Shown in pieces: positions 9,593-19,108 of a stretch of DNA of 64,000 bases. The stretch is taken from assembly GCF_005780185.1 (NCBI RefSeq), contig NZ_VBUI01000022.1:1-64000 (forward strand). Reading direction: 5' to 3'. Below the pieces are notes generated by a model. That model had not been told where the DNA came from, ran no database searches, and was given only the letters and a program-made list of their open reading frames with translations. The stretch is from Halomonas urmiana. Its GTDB lineage: Bacteria > Pseudomonadota > Gammaproteobacteria > Pseudomonadales > Halomonadaceae. A program made the position numbers and the translations under genes. How positions within the stretch are numbered: position 1 is the stretch's first letter; each line of letters begins with the position of its first letter.

Positions 9593-10641
9593 GCAAGGAA
9601 GACCTGAAGATCCGGCTGATGGACACTCATGCCGGCGGCGACGTCAGCCGCATCGTGCTCGGCGGCATCGATCCGCTGCCCGGCGCCACGGTGCGCGACC
9701 AGATGCACTACCTCCGCGACGACGCCGACGGCCTGCGACGGCTGCTGCTCGAGGAGCCCTACGGCATCCCCGAGATGTCGGTGGACCTCATCGTGCCGGC
9801 CACCGACCCCGAGGCCGAGATCGGCTACATCATCATGGAGGTGATGGGCTACCCCATCTATTCCGGCTCCAACACCATCTGCACCGCCACGGCGGTGCTG
9901 GAAGCCGGCCTGGTGCCCAAGCGGGAGGGACTCCAGCAGTTCGCCATGGAGTCGCCGGCAGGCCTGGTGCAGATCGAGGCCCAGGTCAACGATAACGTGG
10001 TGGAGACTATCACCTGCGAGGGACTGCCCAGCTACGTCGACACCTACCGGGCCAGCATCCACGTGCCGACCATCGGCGACGTCACCTACAGCGTGGCTTA
10101 CAGCGGTGGCTTCTATGCCCTGGTGGACGCCACCGAGCTCGGCTTCTCGCTGATTCGCGAGGAGGAGCGGGCACTGGCCGACTGCGCCCACCGGATCGTC
10201 GAGGCGCTGCAGGCCGAACGCGGCTTCTCCCACTACACCCTGGGCGACGTGGGCCCCCTGCCCTTCCTGCACTTCATGGGACCGGTGGACCAGGTCTCCG
10301 ATCACTTCTACCGGTCGCGCTCGACCACCTACGTGCATCCGGGCGTGATCTGTCGCAGCACCACCGGTACCGGCACCTCGGCACGCCTGGCGCTGATGAA
10401 CTACGAGGGCCGCATCAAGCCCGGCGATAAGCTCGAGACCGTCTCGCTGCGCGAGACCGGCTTCATCGGCGAGTTCACCGGTACCCGCCAGGAAGGCCCC
10501 CACCAGGTGGTGGAGAACACCATCACCGGCAAGGCCTATGTGCTGGCCCACTCGGAAATCGTCATCAACCCCGAAGACCCGCTGGTGGAAGACGGCAGCC
10601 TGCACCATATCCTCTCCTCCCGCCAGACCGGTGACGACTGA
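9589..10641 (+). CDS. Proline racemase-family protein, atypical active site
   Basis: A 350-residue member of the proline racemase/hydroxyproline epimerase/3-hydroxyproline dehydratase fold. Family marks are MDTHAGGDVSRIVLGG at the start and GTGTSARLALM late in the protein. Both positions that are normally cysteine are changed. The first site reads SGSNT (Ser92) where racemases have CGH(G/A)T, and the second reads TTGTGTS (Thr259) where they have PCGTGTS. Loss of the second Cys is known in trans-3-hydroxyproline dehydratases, but a Ser plus Thr pair is unusual, so ordinary racemisation is unlikely. Coupled by a 4-bp overlap to the MDR oxidoreductase upstream. Confidence 0.8.
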   Translation: MSKEDLKIRLMDTHAGGDVSRIVLGGIDPLPGATVRDQMHYLRDDADGLRRLLLEEPYGIPEMSVDLIVPATDPEAEIGYIIMEVMGYPIYSGSNTICTATAVLEAGLVPKREGLQQFAMESPAGLVQIEAQVNDNVVETITCEGLPSYVDTYRASIHVPTIGDVTYSVAYSGGFYALVDATELGFSLIREEERALADCAHRIVEALQAERGFSHYTLGDVGPLPFLHFMGPVDQVSDHFYRSRSTTYVHPGVICRSTTGTGTSARLALMNYEGRIKPGDKLETVSLRETGFIGEFTGTRQEGPHQVVENTITGKAYVLAHSEIVINPEDPLVEDGSLHHILSSRQTGDD

Positions 10642-10676
10642 AGGACGAGCACGGCGACAAAGACTCTCGTCTCGCG

Positions 10677-11780
10677 CTAGCGCCAGCGCCAATCGGGCTC
10701 GAAGGGCGTGATGGCGCACAGCTCACCGCCGCGCGTCATCTCGCGACGCAGAGCAAAGCCTGCCAGGGCCTCGCCGGGATCGAGGCCTGGTAAATCGTCG
10801 AAGGCGAGGCCCTGCCACTGCGCGCGTGTCACCTTGACGCTGAACAGGTAGCGGCGCTCGCCGCCCTCGGCAGCCGGGTCATTGAGGCACCGATAGCCGG
10901 AGACCAGCGCCAGCTCGATGCGCGGCAGGCGGGCGAAGGCCGCCCCGAGCACGCGAAAGGCCACGCCATGCAGGTAATCCCGGTAGAGCTGGCGCTGCCG
11001 CGTGACCGTGAGCCGGTGCGGCGACAGCTTGATGCGCTTGGCCGGCATGCTCCAGCGACGGTCGGGCATCTCCTCCGGGCCGGGCAGGTCGATATCCACG
11101 GCGATGGTGCGGCAGTCATCGACCAGCTCGAAATCGATCAGCGTCTCGCGCGGCCAGGCCAGCTCCTCCAGACGCTCGACCAGCGTCTGCTGCATGGCGT
11201 CGGGATCGTCCCAGCTCGCCTCGTCCTCGCGCTGCTGCCGCTGGAACTCCCGAGCGTCGAACTCTGCCTTGCGCCACTCCCAGGCACGATAGGCCGCCGC
11301 ATGCTGGGCCTCACGCTGGGCATTCTCGCGATGGTGCCGCAGACGGGCCGGCGCCCAGAGGCTCTGCCACCAGGCGGGTCGCGTCTCGGCCATCGGTGTC
11401 GGGGGCGGCTCCGGATAACTGCGCGGATGATAGCCGGTAGCGTCCGGAGCCGGCGCCTGCTCGTGCAGGCGAGGGAGCCGGTCGAGCTGCGCATTGAGGG
11501 CCTCGCAGTGCGCGCCGAGGGCCTCGCGCAGTTCCCCCTCGGCGCAGCGCCGTACTTCTCGGGCCTCGGCCATGGTCATTCGCGTGCCATCGGCATGCCG
11601 GTAGCGAATCTCTCCGCTGGCGGTGATCTCCAGATCCACCGGCAGCGACTCGCCCTCCCCATCGCGCCTGATCAGCAGGCTGATACCGGGCGGACCCAGC
11701 GAGAGCCCGGGACGCAGGCGAGTGGTGTTGAGGCGCACGCCGGGTGCGAGACGAATACGACGTTGGAAGCGAAACTCCAC
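10677..11780 (-). CDS. DUF4236-containing hypothetical protein
   Basis: A 367-residue protein whose first 45 residues match DUF4236: FRFQRRIRLAPGVRLNTT, then LRPGLSLGPPGISLLI. The rest is unrecognised. There is a proline-rich hinge near residue 130, a charged coiled-coil-like helix around 150-200 (RENAQREAQHAAAYRAWEWR), and a mixed C-terminal domain with SGYRCLNDPAAEGGERRYLF. DUF4236 occurs in many bacteria without known function. No signal peptide or membrane segment. Single gene, convergent with the proline-racemase-family gene. Confidence 0.65.
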   Translation of the reverse strand: MEFRFQRRIRLAPGVRLNTTRLRPGLSLGPPGISLLIRRDGEGESLPVDLEITASGEIRYRHADGTRMTMAEAREVRRCAEGELREALGAHCEALNAQLDRLPRLHEQAPAPDATGYHPRSYPEPPPTPMAETRPAWWQSLWAPARLRHHRENAQREAQHAAAYRAWEWRKAEFDAREFQRQQREDEASWDDPDAMQQTLVERLEELAWPRETLIDFELVDDCRTIAVDIDLPGPEEMPDRRWSMPAKRIKLSPHRLTVTRQRQLYRDYLHGVAFRVLGAAFARLPRIELALVSGYRCLNDPAAEGGERRYLFSVKVTRAQWQGLAFDDLPGLDPGEALAGFALRREMTRGGELCAITPFEPDWRWR

Positions 11781-12046
11781 GGAGACCTCCCCGACGGCCT
11801 GTCCATAGCAATGGCCTACTGTAACCCCTATGGGCCATGAAGTAAGGGCGCTGTTGAGGGAAGACGCCGCGATGGTAACGCCTCGACAACAGTCCGCCCG
11901 ACCTCGAACGCATGGACGACAGCCTGTTCACGCAGTCAGGAACCGAAGGGCCCGCAAGGGGATGCAGGCGCTGCTGAGTAGCGCCTGAGGGCGGGAAAAC
12001 CGTGTGGAGTTTTCCCAGAATTTCCCCAGTTTCTTACCAACGCACG

Positions 12047-12080
12047 AAAAAGCCGCCTGGCGCATTGCGCCAAGCGGCTG
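12047..12080 (-). terminator. Intrinsic terminator of tRNA-Ala
   Basis: A near-perfect stem (GCCGCCTGGCGCA against TGCGCCAAGCGGC). On the reverse strand it is followed by a run of five T. It lies 17 bp past the tRNA-Ala 3' end. Confidence 0.9.
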
Positions 12081-12096
12081 ATTCGATGTGTCTTGT

Positions 12097-12172
12097 TGGT
12101 GGAGCCTAGCGGGATCGAACCGCTGACCTCAACACTGCCAGTGTTGCGCTCTCCCAGCTGAGCTAAGGCCCC
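12097..12172 (-). tRNA. tRNA-Ala (GGC)
   Basis: A 76-nt cloverleaf on the reverse strand with encoded CCA. The acceptor stem GGGGCCT pairs with AGGCTCC, the D-arm is GCTC/GAGC, the anticodon stem is CAACA/TGTTG, and the loop CTGGCAG carries anticodon GGC. The T-loop TTCGATC is present. It has its own promoter and terminator, so it is a monocistronic tRNA gene. Confidence 0.97.
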
Positions 12173-12203
12173 ACGTCGTTCCCGCCGTGCGAGAACGAGG
12201 CGA

Positions 12204-12232
12204 ATAGTACGGTGTTCCCTCCGGCCCGTCAA
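12204..12232 (-). promoter_or_regulatory. Sigma-70 promoter of tRNA-Ala
   Basis: On the reverse strand TTGACG (12227-12232) and TACTAT (12204-12209) are separated by 17 bp, about 30 bp before the tRNA 5' end. The match to consensus is good. Confidence 0.8.
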
Positions 12233-12401
12233 GCCTTGATCGTGATTTCACGCCTTCGCCCTTACGCCAATTTCACTTAGACACAAAATGTGACACTCTT
12301 GGCTTGGCGCCTTCAGCCCTCCGGCCAGTCGACATGCAGGCGAATCTGCTCGCACACTCGCCTCGCGCCGACTCTCACCACCACATTTCAGGAGCGTCCG
12401 A

Positions 12402-13049
12402 GTGATCAGGGTTCTCGTCGCCGATGACCACCACCTGGTAAGGATCAGCATCGCCCATCTGTTGAATGCCGAGCGCGGGATCCGCGTGGTCGGTGAAGCA
12501 GCCAATGGCGAGGAGGCGATCAGCCAGGCACGCACCCTCGAGCCGGACATCGTGCTGATGGACATCCGCATGCCCGGCATCGGGGGCCTGGAGGCAACCC
12601 GAAAGATCCACCGCTTCGCCAGTGACATCCGCATCCTGGTGCTGACGGCCTTCATCGAGGAGACCTTCGCCCAGCGGCTGCTGGAGGCCGGCGCCCACGG
12701 CTTCATCAGCAAGGGCTGCCAGCAGGACGAGATGGTAGAGGCCATCCACTGCGTGTTCGACGGCAAGCGCTATGTCAGCCCGGAGATCGCTCAGCGGCTG
12801 GTGCTGTCGCGTATCGATGCGCCGGACAACCCCTTCGATCAGCTGTCCCAGCGCGAACTCCAGGTGGCCATGATGGTGGTCAACTGCCAGCGAGTCGCCG
12901 ATATCGCTGACCGCATGTTTCTCAGCCCCAAGACCGTCAACACCTACCGCTACCGGATCTTCGAGAAGCTCGGCGTGGCCTCCGACGTGGAGCTGACTCA
13001 CCTCGGCCTGCGCCACGGCCTGGTCGACGGCTTCAGCGACGCCGACTGA
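12402..13049 (+). CDS. gacA: Response regulator GacA/UvrY
   Basis: LuxR/FixJ-type response regulator, partner of the sensor GacS/BarA; in gammaproteobacteria it activates the Csr/Rsm small RNAs. The 215-residue protein has a receiver domain with the acidic pair in VADDHHLV, the phospho-acceptor Asp in PDIVLMDIRMPG (about residue 54), and the switch Lys in ISKGC. The C-terminal LuxR helix-turn-helix is SQRELQVAMMVVNCQRVADI with LSPKTVNTYRYRIFEKLG. Its position before uvrC is the classic GacA/UvrY synteny. A candidate target RNA is annotated at 29103-29237. Confidence 0.96.
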   Translation: MIRVLVADDHHLVRISIAHLLNAERGIRVVGEAANGEEAISQARTLEPDIVLMDIRMPGIGGLEATRKIHRFASDIRILVLTAFIEETFAQRLLEAGAHGFISKGCQQDEMVEAIHCVFDGKRYVSPEIAQRLVLSRIDAPDNPFDQLSQRELQVAMMVVNCQRVADIADRMFLSPKTVNTYRYRIFEKLGVASDVELTHLGLRHGLVDGFSDAD

Positions 13050-13116
13050 GTCCTTGATGCACGGTCGAATCTGGTAGAATCACCGTCTCGTTTCCCTCTT
13101 CCGGCACGCCACAACC

Positions 13117-14931
13117 ATGAGTTTCGATTCCCGCGACTTCCTCGGCAGCGTCAGCCAGTCCCCCGGGGTCTATCGCATGCTCGACGAGCAGGGCGAGACC
13201 CTCTACGTGGGCAAGGCCCGGAGGCTGCGGGCGCGCCTGACGAGCTACTTCCGTGGTGCACACAACGCCAAGACCCAGGCCCTGGTGGGCCGCATCGCCG
13301 ATATCCAGGTCACGGTGACCAACAGCGAGACCGAGGCACTGATCCTCGAGCAGACGCTGATCAAGGAACTGCGGCCGCCCTATAACATCCTGCTGCGCGA
13401 CGACAAGTCCTACCCCTTCATCTTCGTCACCGATCGCCACCCCTTTCCTGCCCTGGAGTACAAGCGCGCCCGGGTGCGGCGGGGCGACGGGCGCTACCTC
13501 GGGCCCTATCCGAGCAGCGGCGCCGTGCGCGAGAGCCTGTCGCTGATGCAGAAGATCTTTCGCATCCGCAACTGCGAGGACAGCGTCTTCGCCCATCGCA
13601 CCCGGCCCTGCCTGCAGTACCAGATCCAGCGCTGCAGCGCGCCCTGCGTCGACTTCATCAGCGAAGCAGACTATCGCCGCGACCTGGAGCATGCGGTGAT
13701 GTGCCTGGAAGGCAAGAGCGAGGCGGTGACCCGGGAGCTGAGCGAGGCCATGGAAACCGCCAGCGCCCGGCTGGACTTCGAGGAGGCCGCCAGGCTGCGC
13801 GACCAGGTCCAGGATCTGCGCCAGCTGCAGCAGCGCCAGTTCGTCGATACCGGCGACGGCGACGCCGACGTCTTCGCCCTGGCCAGCCGCCCCGGAGCGC
13901 TGTGTATCTCGGTGCTCACGGTGCGCCAGGGCCGCCTGCTGGGCGCGCGACACCACGCCCCGCCCAACGGGCTCGACCTGGGCCCCGAGGCGCTGCTCGG
14001 CGACTTCCTCAGCCAGTTCTACCTGGGTCAGGCACGGGAGATCCCCGCCGAGGTGATCACCAGCCACCCGGTCCCGGAGGCCGAGCTGATCGCCCAGGCG
14101 CTGAGTGAACGCGCCGGCAAGCGCATCCGCGTGACCGACCAGGTGCGCGGCCACCGCGCCCAGTGGCGAGAGCTGGCCCGCACCAACGCCGAGCAGCAGC
14201 TGGCCAGCCAGTTGGCCAGCCAGAATCAGCTCTCGAAGCGCTTCGCCACCCTGCGTGAGGTGCTCGCCCTCGACGCGCCGCCCCGCCGCCTGGAGTGCTT
14301 CGACATCAGCCACAGTCACGGGGAGGCCACCGTGGCCTCCTGCGTGGTCTTCGACGAGAATGGTCCCCGCAAGTCCGACTATCGGCGCCTCAACATCGAG
14401 GGCGTGGCCGCCGGCGACGACTATGCCGCCATGCGCCAGGCGCTGACGCGCCGCTTCCGGCGCCTGGCCGAGGGCCAGGGCGAGCGGCCGGACATCCTGA
14501 TCGTCGATGGCGGCAAGGGGCAGCTCAATATGGCCCGCGAGGTCTTCGCCGAGCTCGGCGTCACCGGCATCACGCTGCTCGGCGTGGCCAAGGGCACGAC
14601 CCGCAAGGCGGGCCTGGAGACGCTGTTCGTCGAGACCGTCGATCGCAGCCTGGACCTCGATGGCGCCTCGCCCGCCCTGCACCTGATCCAGCACATTCGC
14701 GACGAGTCCCACCGCTTCGCCATCGCCGGCCACCGGGCGCGGCGCGACAAGACCCGACGCACCTCGACCCTACAGGACATCCCGGGAGTCGGCCCGCGCC
14801 GACGGCGCGAACTGCTGCGTTTCTTCGGCGGCCTGCACGGCGTCAAGCAGGCCAATCGCGAGGAGCTCGCCCGGGTTCCCGGCATCAGCGCGACCCTCGC
14901 CGAGACGATTCATCGCGCCCTTCATGGATGA
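13117..14931 (+). CDS. uvrC: UvrABC excinuclease subunit C
   Basis: Makes the dual incisions of nucleotide excision repair after UvrAB damage recognition. At 604 residues it is normal length. The N-terminal GIY-YIG nuclease begins [20 protein letters not shown], with a conserved cysteine region [18 protein letters not shown] after it. A UVR motif for UvrB contact lies near residue 215 ([20 protein letters not shown]). The RNase H-like endonuclease domain has [15 protein letters not shown] and VDGGKGQLN. Tandem HhH motifs close the protein ([18 protein letters not shown]). A promoter-like TAGAAT lies in the gap after gacA. Confidence 0.98.
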   Translation: MSFDSRDFLGSVSQSPGVYRMLDEQGETLYVGKARRLRARLTSYFRGAHNAKTQALVGRIADIQVTVTNSETEALILEQTLIKELRPPYNILLRDDKSYPFIFVTDRHPFPALEYKRARVRRGDGRYLGPYPSSGAVRESLSLMQKIFRIRNCEDSVFAHRTRPCLQYQIQRCSAPCVDFISEADYRRDLEHAVMCLEGKSEAVTRELSEAMETASARLDFEEAARLRDQVQDLRQLQQRQFVDTGDGDADVFALASRPGALCISVLTVRQGRLLGARHHAPPNGLDLGPEALLGDFLSQFYLGQAREIPAEVITSHPVPEAELIAQALSERAGKRIRVTDQVRGHRAQWRELARTNAEQQLASQLASQNQLSKRFATLREVLALDAPPRRLECFDISHSHGEATVASCVVFDENGPRKSDYRRLNIEGVAAGDDYAAMRQALTRRFRRLAEGQGERPDILIVDGGKGQLNMAREVFAELGVTGITLLGVAKGTTRKAGLETLFVETVDRSLDLDGASPALHLIQHIRDESHRFAIAGHRARRDKTRRTSTLQDIPGVGPRRRRELLRFFGGLHGVKQANREELARVPGISATLAETIHRALHG

Positions 14932-14996
14932 CCCGAGCGCGGGCGGATAGAATGAAGGACTTTCCCGGCACCCCAAGGCAAGGACCGCATCTCCCG

Positions 14997-15548
14997 ATGA
15001 ACATACCCAACCTGCTCACCCTGGCCAGAATCGTCTTCATCCCGCTGCTGGTGGTGCTGTTCTACCTGCCCTTCTCCTGGAGCATGCCGCTGGCCGCCGC
15101 ACTGTTCGCCCTTGCCGCCGTGACCGACTGGCTCGACGGCTACCTGGCCCGCCGCTGGAATCAGTCCACTCCCTTCGGCGCCTTCCTCGACCCGGTGGCC
15201 GACAAGCTGATGGTCGCGGTGGCCCTGGCACTGCTGATCGAACGCTACGACGCCATCTGGCTGACCCTGCCGGCGCTGGTGATCATCGGTCGCGAGATCG
15301 TCATCTCCGCGCTGCGCGAGTGGATGGCGGAGATGGGCAAGCGCGGCCAGGTGGCCGTCTCCTGGATCGGCAAGGTTAAGACCACGCTGCAGATGACCGC
15401 CCTGCTGCTGCTGCTGGCCTTCACCCCGGGCACGCCGATCGCCATGCTCGGCGTGGTCACCCTGCACGTGGCCGCCCTGCTCACGCTGTGGTCGATGATC
15501 CTCTACCTGCGCGCGGCATGGCCGCACCTGAGCAGCTCCATGCGCTGA
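14997..15548 (+). CDS. pgsA: CDP-diacylglycerol--glycerol-3-phosphate 3-phosphatidyltransferase
   Basis: Integral membrane enzyme making phosphatidylglycerol phosphate, the first step to PG and cardiolipin. The 183-residue protein carries the CDP-alcohol phosphotransferase motif in [20 protein letters not shown] followed by LDPVADK, giving the metal-binding aspartates. It has about five hydrophobic segments. The ATG at 14997 gives the canonical [12 protein letters not shown] start; an upstream in-frame ATG would add 15 non-conserved residues. It follows uvrC by 65 bp, as in E. coli and other gammaproteobacteria, and precedes the same three tRNAs. Confidence 0.97.
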   Translation: MNIPNLLTLARIVFIPLLVVLFYLPFSWSMPLAAALFALAAVTDWLDGYLARRWNQSTPFGAFLDPVADKLMVAVALALLIERYDAIWLTLPALVIIGREIVISALREWMAEMGKRGQVAVSWIGKVKTTLQMTALLLLLAFTPGTPIAMLGVVTLHVAALLTLWSMILYLRAAWPHLSSSMR

Positions 15549-15564
15549 ATAGCTTGAAAAGCGT

Positions 15565-15592
15565 TTGACAGTCACCGACTTATCCGTATAAT
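15565..15592 (+). promoter_or_regulatory. Sigma-70 promoter of the tRNA cluster
   Basis: Perfect TTGACA (15565-15570) and perfect TATAAT (15587-15592) are separated by 16 bp, and transcription would start just before tRNA-Gly. This is a near-consensus promoter typical of stable RNA genes. Confidence 0.93.
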
Positions 15593-15607
15593 ACGCACTC
15601 GAGTCAG

Positions 15608-15682
15608 GCGGGAATAGCTCAGTGGTAGAGCATCGCCTTGCCAAGGCGAGGGTCGCGAGTTCGAATCTCGTTTCCCGCTCCA
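15608..15682 (+). tRNA. tRNA-Gly (GCC)
   Basis: A 75-nt cloverleaf with encoded CCA: acceptor GCGGGAA/TTCCCGC, anticodon stem TCGCC/GGCGA, loop TTGCCAA with anticodon GCC, T-loop TTCGAAT. First of a Gly-Cys-Leu cluster after pgsA, matching the glyW-cysT-leuZ order of E. coli. Confidence 0.97.
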
Positions 15683-15708
15683 TTCCCCACGAATGGCACG
15701 ACTCATGA

Positions 15709-15782
15709 GGCTGGATGGCAGAGTGGTTATGCAGCGGACTGCAACTCCGTGTACGCCGGTTCGATTCCGACTCCAGCCTCCA
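15709..15782 (+). tRNA. tRNA-Cys (GCA)
   Basis: A 74-nt cloverleaf with encoded CCA: acceptor GGCTGGA/TCCAGCC, anticodon loop CTGCAAC with anticodon GCA, T-loop TTCGATT. Second gene of the Gly-Cys-Leu cluster, 26 bp after tRNA-Gly, presumably processed from one precursor. Confidence 0.97.
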
Positions 15783-15814
15783 CTATTCCCTGGTTGCCCG
15801 CTCGTGACCGAGCC

Positions 15815-15901
15815 GCCCGGATGGCGAAATTGGTAGACGCAAGGGACTTAAAATCCCTCGGTGGCAACACCGTGCCGGTTCGAGCCCGGCTCCGGGCACC
15901 A
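15815..15901 (+). tRNA. tRNA-Leu (TAA)
   Basis: An 87-nt class II tRNA with encoded CCA: acceptor GCCCGGA/TCCGGGC, anticodon stem GGGA/TCCC, loop CTTAAAA with anticodon TAA, and a long variable arm (CGGTGGCAACACCG). Last gene of the cluster. Confidence 0.97.
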
Positions 15902-15958
15902 GCTCACTAGCACTCTCCGGCAAGCGTCGGGCGCGACCCTCCAACGGGACGCCATCTC

Positions 15959-17104
15959 ATGATCCTGCCGCGCCTGCGCGACCCCTACTTCAATTATCAG
16001 CATCGACGCAAACTCTACGTATTGCGCATCGTGCTGGCCCTCTGCGTTACCTTCACCCTCATCGAAGCATTCGCCATCCAGCACAGCGGCTGGGCCCTGG
16101 TCAGCACCATCATGGTGATGGGCAACCTGCCGCACATCGGCGGCGTGCTCGACAAGGGGCGACAGCGACTGCTCGGCACCGTGCTTGGTGCCAGTGTCGG
16201 CCTCCTGCTGATCATGCTGCCGCTGCCCTGGCCCTACTACCTGGTGCCCCTCGGCGCCCTGATCGCCATCGCCATCGCCACCTGGCTGACCTTCGGCAAC
16301 CGCCACGGCTACAGCGGCCTGATGTTCGCCATCAGCCTGCTGCTGGTGATCGGCGGCGGCCAGCCGGAGCTTGGCATCGCGCTATGGCGCGCCTTCGATG
16401 TATTGCTCGGCACCCTGGTGGGCATCGCCGTCACGGTGCTGGTCCTGCCCCAGAAGGCCACCGACATCATGCGCTTCATGCTGGCCGACAATCTCGACCG
16501 CATGGCCCGCCTCTACCATGCCCACACCACCGCCACGGCCGCCCACGACATCGACGCCCGCGAGCTACTCAAGGCCACCAGCAGCCTGCTGGTCAAGCAG
16601 CGCGGCCTGGTGGATGCCATCCACCGCGAGCGACGCCTGACGCGCCATGAGCTCGACGACATCATCTCGCTGCAGCGGCGCATGCTCTCCACCATCGAGC
16701 TCCTGCTGGAGACTCACTGGAACAGCCGCGACGGCCACGAGCTCATCGAGGCCATGGAGGGACTGCGCGAACAGCAGCACACCCTGGCCCGCGGCATCGG
16801 CACCCTGGCCTTCCAGGTGCGCACCGGCCGGCCGGTCGATGTCACCATCCCCCCCTTCGCCCTGGAGCGTCACGCCGAGCTTGCCGCCAATGCCAGGGCC
16901 AGCGACGGAAGGCGGCTGTTCAGTCCCGGCGGCTATCTGTGGCTCAATCGAGAACTGGCACGACTCACCGACGACCTGACCCGGTGCCTGGGCGACTTGG
17001 ATCGCCTGCCCAGCCGGCGACTGCGCCGCCAAGCCCCCCACCACGGCCTCACCGACGCCCGGTCGACCGCCGTGGACCACCACGCGAGAAGGAAAGGCAG
17101 ATGA
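15959..17104 (+). CDS. FUSC-family inner-membrane protein
   Basis: A 381-residue membrane protein. About six hydrophobic segments fill the first 165 residues (LYVLRIVLALCVTFTLIEAF, HSGWALVSTIMVMG, LLGTVLGASVGLLLIML and further ones). A soluble helical domain then ends in an Arg/His-rich tail. The HSGWALVSTIMVMG---------G--R--GT-LG pattern is the fusaric-acid-resistance/aromatic acid exporter half-domain, so efflux of small organic acids is the family-based guess. Its stop overlaps the nadB start by ATGA, so the two genes are translationally coupled; a functional link with NAD synthesis is not obvious. Confidence 0.75.
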   Translation: MILPRLRDPYFNYQHRRKLYVLRIVLALCVTFTLIEAFAIQHSGWALVSTIMVMGNLPHIGGVLDKGRQRLLGTVLGASVGLLLIMLPLPWPYYLVPLGALIAIAIATWLTFGNRHGYSGLMFAISLLLVIGGGQPELGIALWRAFDVLLGTLVGIAVTVLVLPQKATDIMRFMLADNLDRMARLYHAHTTATAAHDIDARELLKATSSLLVKQRGLVDAIHRERRLTRHELDDIISLQRRMLSTIELLLETHWNSRDGHELIEAMEGLREQQHTLARGIGTLAFQVRTGRPVDVTIPPFALERHAELAANARASDGRRLFSPGGYLWLNRELARLTDDLTRCLGDLDRLPSRRLRRQAPHHGLTDARSTAVDHHARRKGR

Positions 17105-18681
17105 CTGACGGCAAGCATGAGGTGCTGGTCATCGGCGGCGGCGTCGCCGGACTGGTGCTGGCACTCGAGGTGGCCGACCACCGCCGAGTCACGCTGCTGC
17201 GACCGGCCAGCGACGACCAGGGCGCCAGCCGCTGGGCCCAGGGGGGCATCGCCGCCGTGCTCTCCCCCCAGGACGACATCGAGGCTCATGTCGCCGACAC
17301 CCTGGTGGCCGGCGATGGCCTGTGCGATGAGGCCGCGGTGCGCTTCACCGTCGAGCAGGGTCCGGCCGCCATCGAGTGGCTGCTGTCGCTGGGCGTGCCC
17401 TTCACGCCGGATGCCAGCCCCGATGCCGGCTACCCCTACCACCTGACCCGCGAGGGGGGCCATGGCGCCCGGCGCATCATTCATGCCGACGACGCCACCG
17501 GCCGCGCGGTGGTCGAGACCCTGCGGCAGCATGTGGACGCCCACCCCCGGATCACGCTGCGCGGCGACCTCACCGCCATCGGTCTGATCGGTGACACCCA
17601 GGGCCACTGCCGGGGGGCACGCTGCCTCGATGGCGACGGCCGGGTGCACGAGCTGCTCGCCGCGGATACCGTGCTCGCCACCGGCGGCGCCAGCGGGCTC
17701 TACCGCCACACCACCAGCCCCCAGCCGGCCAGCGGCGAAGGGATGATGATGGCCGCCGAGCTCGGCGCCGAACTGATGAACCTGGAATTCCAGCAGTTCC
17801 ACCCGACCTGCCTCTTCGATCCCGACGGCCCGGCGTTCCTGATCAGCGAAGCGGTGCGCGGCGAAGGCGGCCAGCTGCTCAATGCCGCCGGCGAACGCTT
17901 CATGCCGGGGATCGACCCCCGCGCCGAGCTGGCTCCCCGGGACGTGGTCGCCCGGGCCATCGATGCCGAGATGCAGCGCACCAACACCGATCACGTCTTC
18001 CTGGATATCCGCCACCTCGGCGAGACCGCCATCCGCCACCACTTCCCGACCATCCACGCCCACTGTGCGGGGCGCGGGTGGGACATCGCCCGACAGCCGA
18101 TCCCGGTGGTGCCGGCCGCCCACTACAGCTGCGGCGGCGTGAGCACCGACCTCGATAGCGCCACCACCGTGCCGCGCCTGTACGCCATCGGCGAGGTCGC
18201 TTGCACCGGCCTGCACGGCGCCAACCGCATGGCCAGCAATTCGCTTCTGGAATGCCTGGTGTATGCGCGCAGCTGCGCCCGGCAACTACTCGAGGCCGAG
18301 ACGGGTTCGGCGGCCGAGCTGCTGACGGCGCGTTTCGGGGATCGGATGGAGCCCCCGGAGACCCTCACCACCATCCGCGAGGCGATGCGCCAGCTGATGA
18401 GCGCCCGGGTGGCGATCGTGCGCACCGACCAGGGCCTCGACGAGGCCGCCAGGGAGCTGGGCCAGCTGCACCGCGATCTCGCCCTGCGGGTCCGTGAGGC
18501 CGCCCCGTCGGTGGCGCTGTCGAATCTCTGGCACGCCCTGCGCCTGGCGCGCCTTACCGTGGCCTCGGCGCGGGCGCGGCGCGAGTCCCGCGGGCTGCAT
18601 TTCAACCCCGGCTGTGAGGTCCATGGCGACGCCGACCCACACCCCTCGCGAATCCATCTGACGGATCTCGATGGGTCCTGA
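17101..18681 (+). CDS. nadB: L-aspartate oxidase
   Basis: FAD enzyme oxidising L-aspartate to iminoaspartate, the first step of de novo NAD synthesis. The 526-residue protein begins with the dinucleotide-binding VLVIGGGVAGLVLALEVAD. Further marks are SRWAQGGIAAVL, the flavin and substrate segments TGGASGLYRHTTSPQPASGE and FQQFHPTCLF, the catalytic-region HYSCGGVSTDL, and GLHGANRMASNSLLECLV near the end. AAGGAAAGG precedes the ATG at 17101. nadB next to sdhE, an FAD-attachment factor for the homologous succinate dehydrogenase flavoprotein, is a recurrent gammaproteobacterial neighbourhood. Confidence 0.96.
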   Translation: MTDGKHEVLVIGGGVAGLVLALEVADHRRVTLLRPASDDQGASRWAQGGIAAVLSPQDDIEAHVADTLVAGDGLCDEAAVRFTVEQGPAAIEWLLSLGVPFTPDASPDAGYPYHLTREGGHGARRIIHADDATGRAVVETLRQHVDAHPRITLRGDLTAIGLIGDTQGHCRGARCLDGDGRVHELLAADTVLATGGASGLYRHTTSPQPASGEGMMMAAELGAELMNLEFQQFHPTCLFDPDGPAFLISEAVRGEGGQLLNAAGERFMPGIDPRAELAPRDVVARAIDAEMQRTNTDHVFLDIRHLGETAIRHHFPTIHAHCAGRGWDIARQPIPVVPAAHYSCGGVSTDLDSATTVPRLYAIGEVACTGLHGANRMASNSLLECLVYARSCARQLLEAETGSAAELLTARFGDRMEPPETLTTIREAMRQLMSARVAIVRTDQGLDEAARELGQLHRDLALRVREAAPSVALSNLWHALRLARLTVASARARRESRGLHFNPGCEVHGDADPHPSRIHLTDLDGS

Positions 18682-18709
18682 CATCCCGCGACACCGGCCC
18701 AAGGGCCGC

Positions 18710-19108
18710 TCAGGGCAGCGGCAGCAGCTCCCTGCGCAGCCGACGGAGGGCGTCGCCATCGCTGCTGTCCGGCCACAGCCATAGCCGACGCCCCTCGACC
18801 CGCAGCCCGATCAGCCAGGGCCCGAGGTAGTCGCAGCGCAGACTGACCGGCCGCCAGGCCTCGTTAACGTGATCGCGCCAGGCGGTGGCCGTCTCGCCGG
18901 CCGCCGTCGGCGTGAAGCGCAGCTGCCCCGACCGGCGGTCACGCGCCATGAAGGCCATCGCCACTACCAGCAGGATCACCGCCAGGGCGCTTGCCCAGGG
19001 GGCAGCCACGACGATGACCAGGCCGGCGACCGAGCCGGCCAAGCACCCCTGAGCCGCGAGCGCGACCCTAGAGGTTGCGATAGTGATCGTTGTCGGTGGT
19101 CTCGGCAT
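18710..19108 (-). CDS. ygfX: YgfX/CptA-like membrane protein
   Basis: A 132-residue protein with a membrane hairpin (SVAGLVIVVAAPWASALAVI and LLVVAMAFMA) and a short cytosolic part containing RRLWLWPDSSDGDALRRLRR. These features, the size and the position just after sdhE match YgfX (CptA), described in E. coli as a toxin-like inhibitor of cell-division and cytoskeletal proteins, paired with SdhE (YgfY). The start shown overlaps sdhE by 41 bases. No alternative ATG is nearby and a rarer start codon inside would shorten it by about 15 residues. The sequence is diverged, so assignment rests mainly on architecture and synteny. Confidence 0.7.
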   Translation of the reverse strand: MPRPPTTITIATSRVALAAQGCLAGSVAGLVIVVAAPWASALAVILLVVAMAFMARDRRSGQLRFTPTAAGETATAWRDHVNEAWRPVSLRCDYLGPWLIGLRVEGRRLWLWPDSSDGDALRRLRRELLPLP

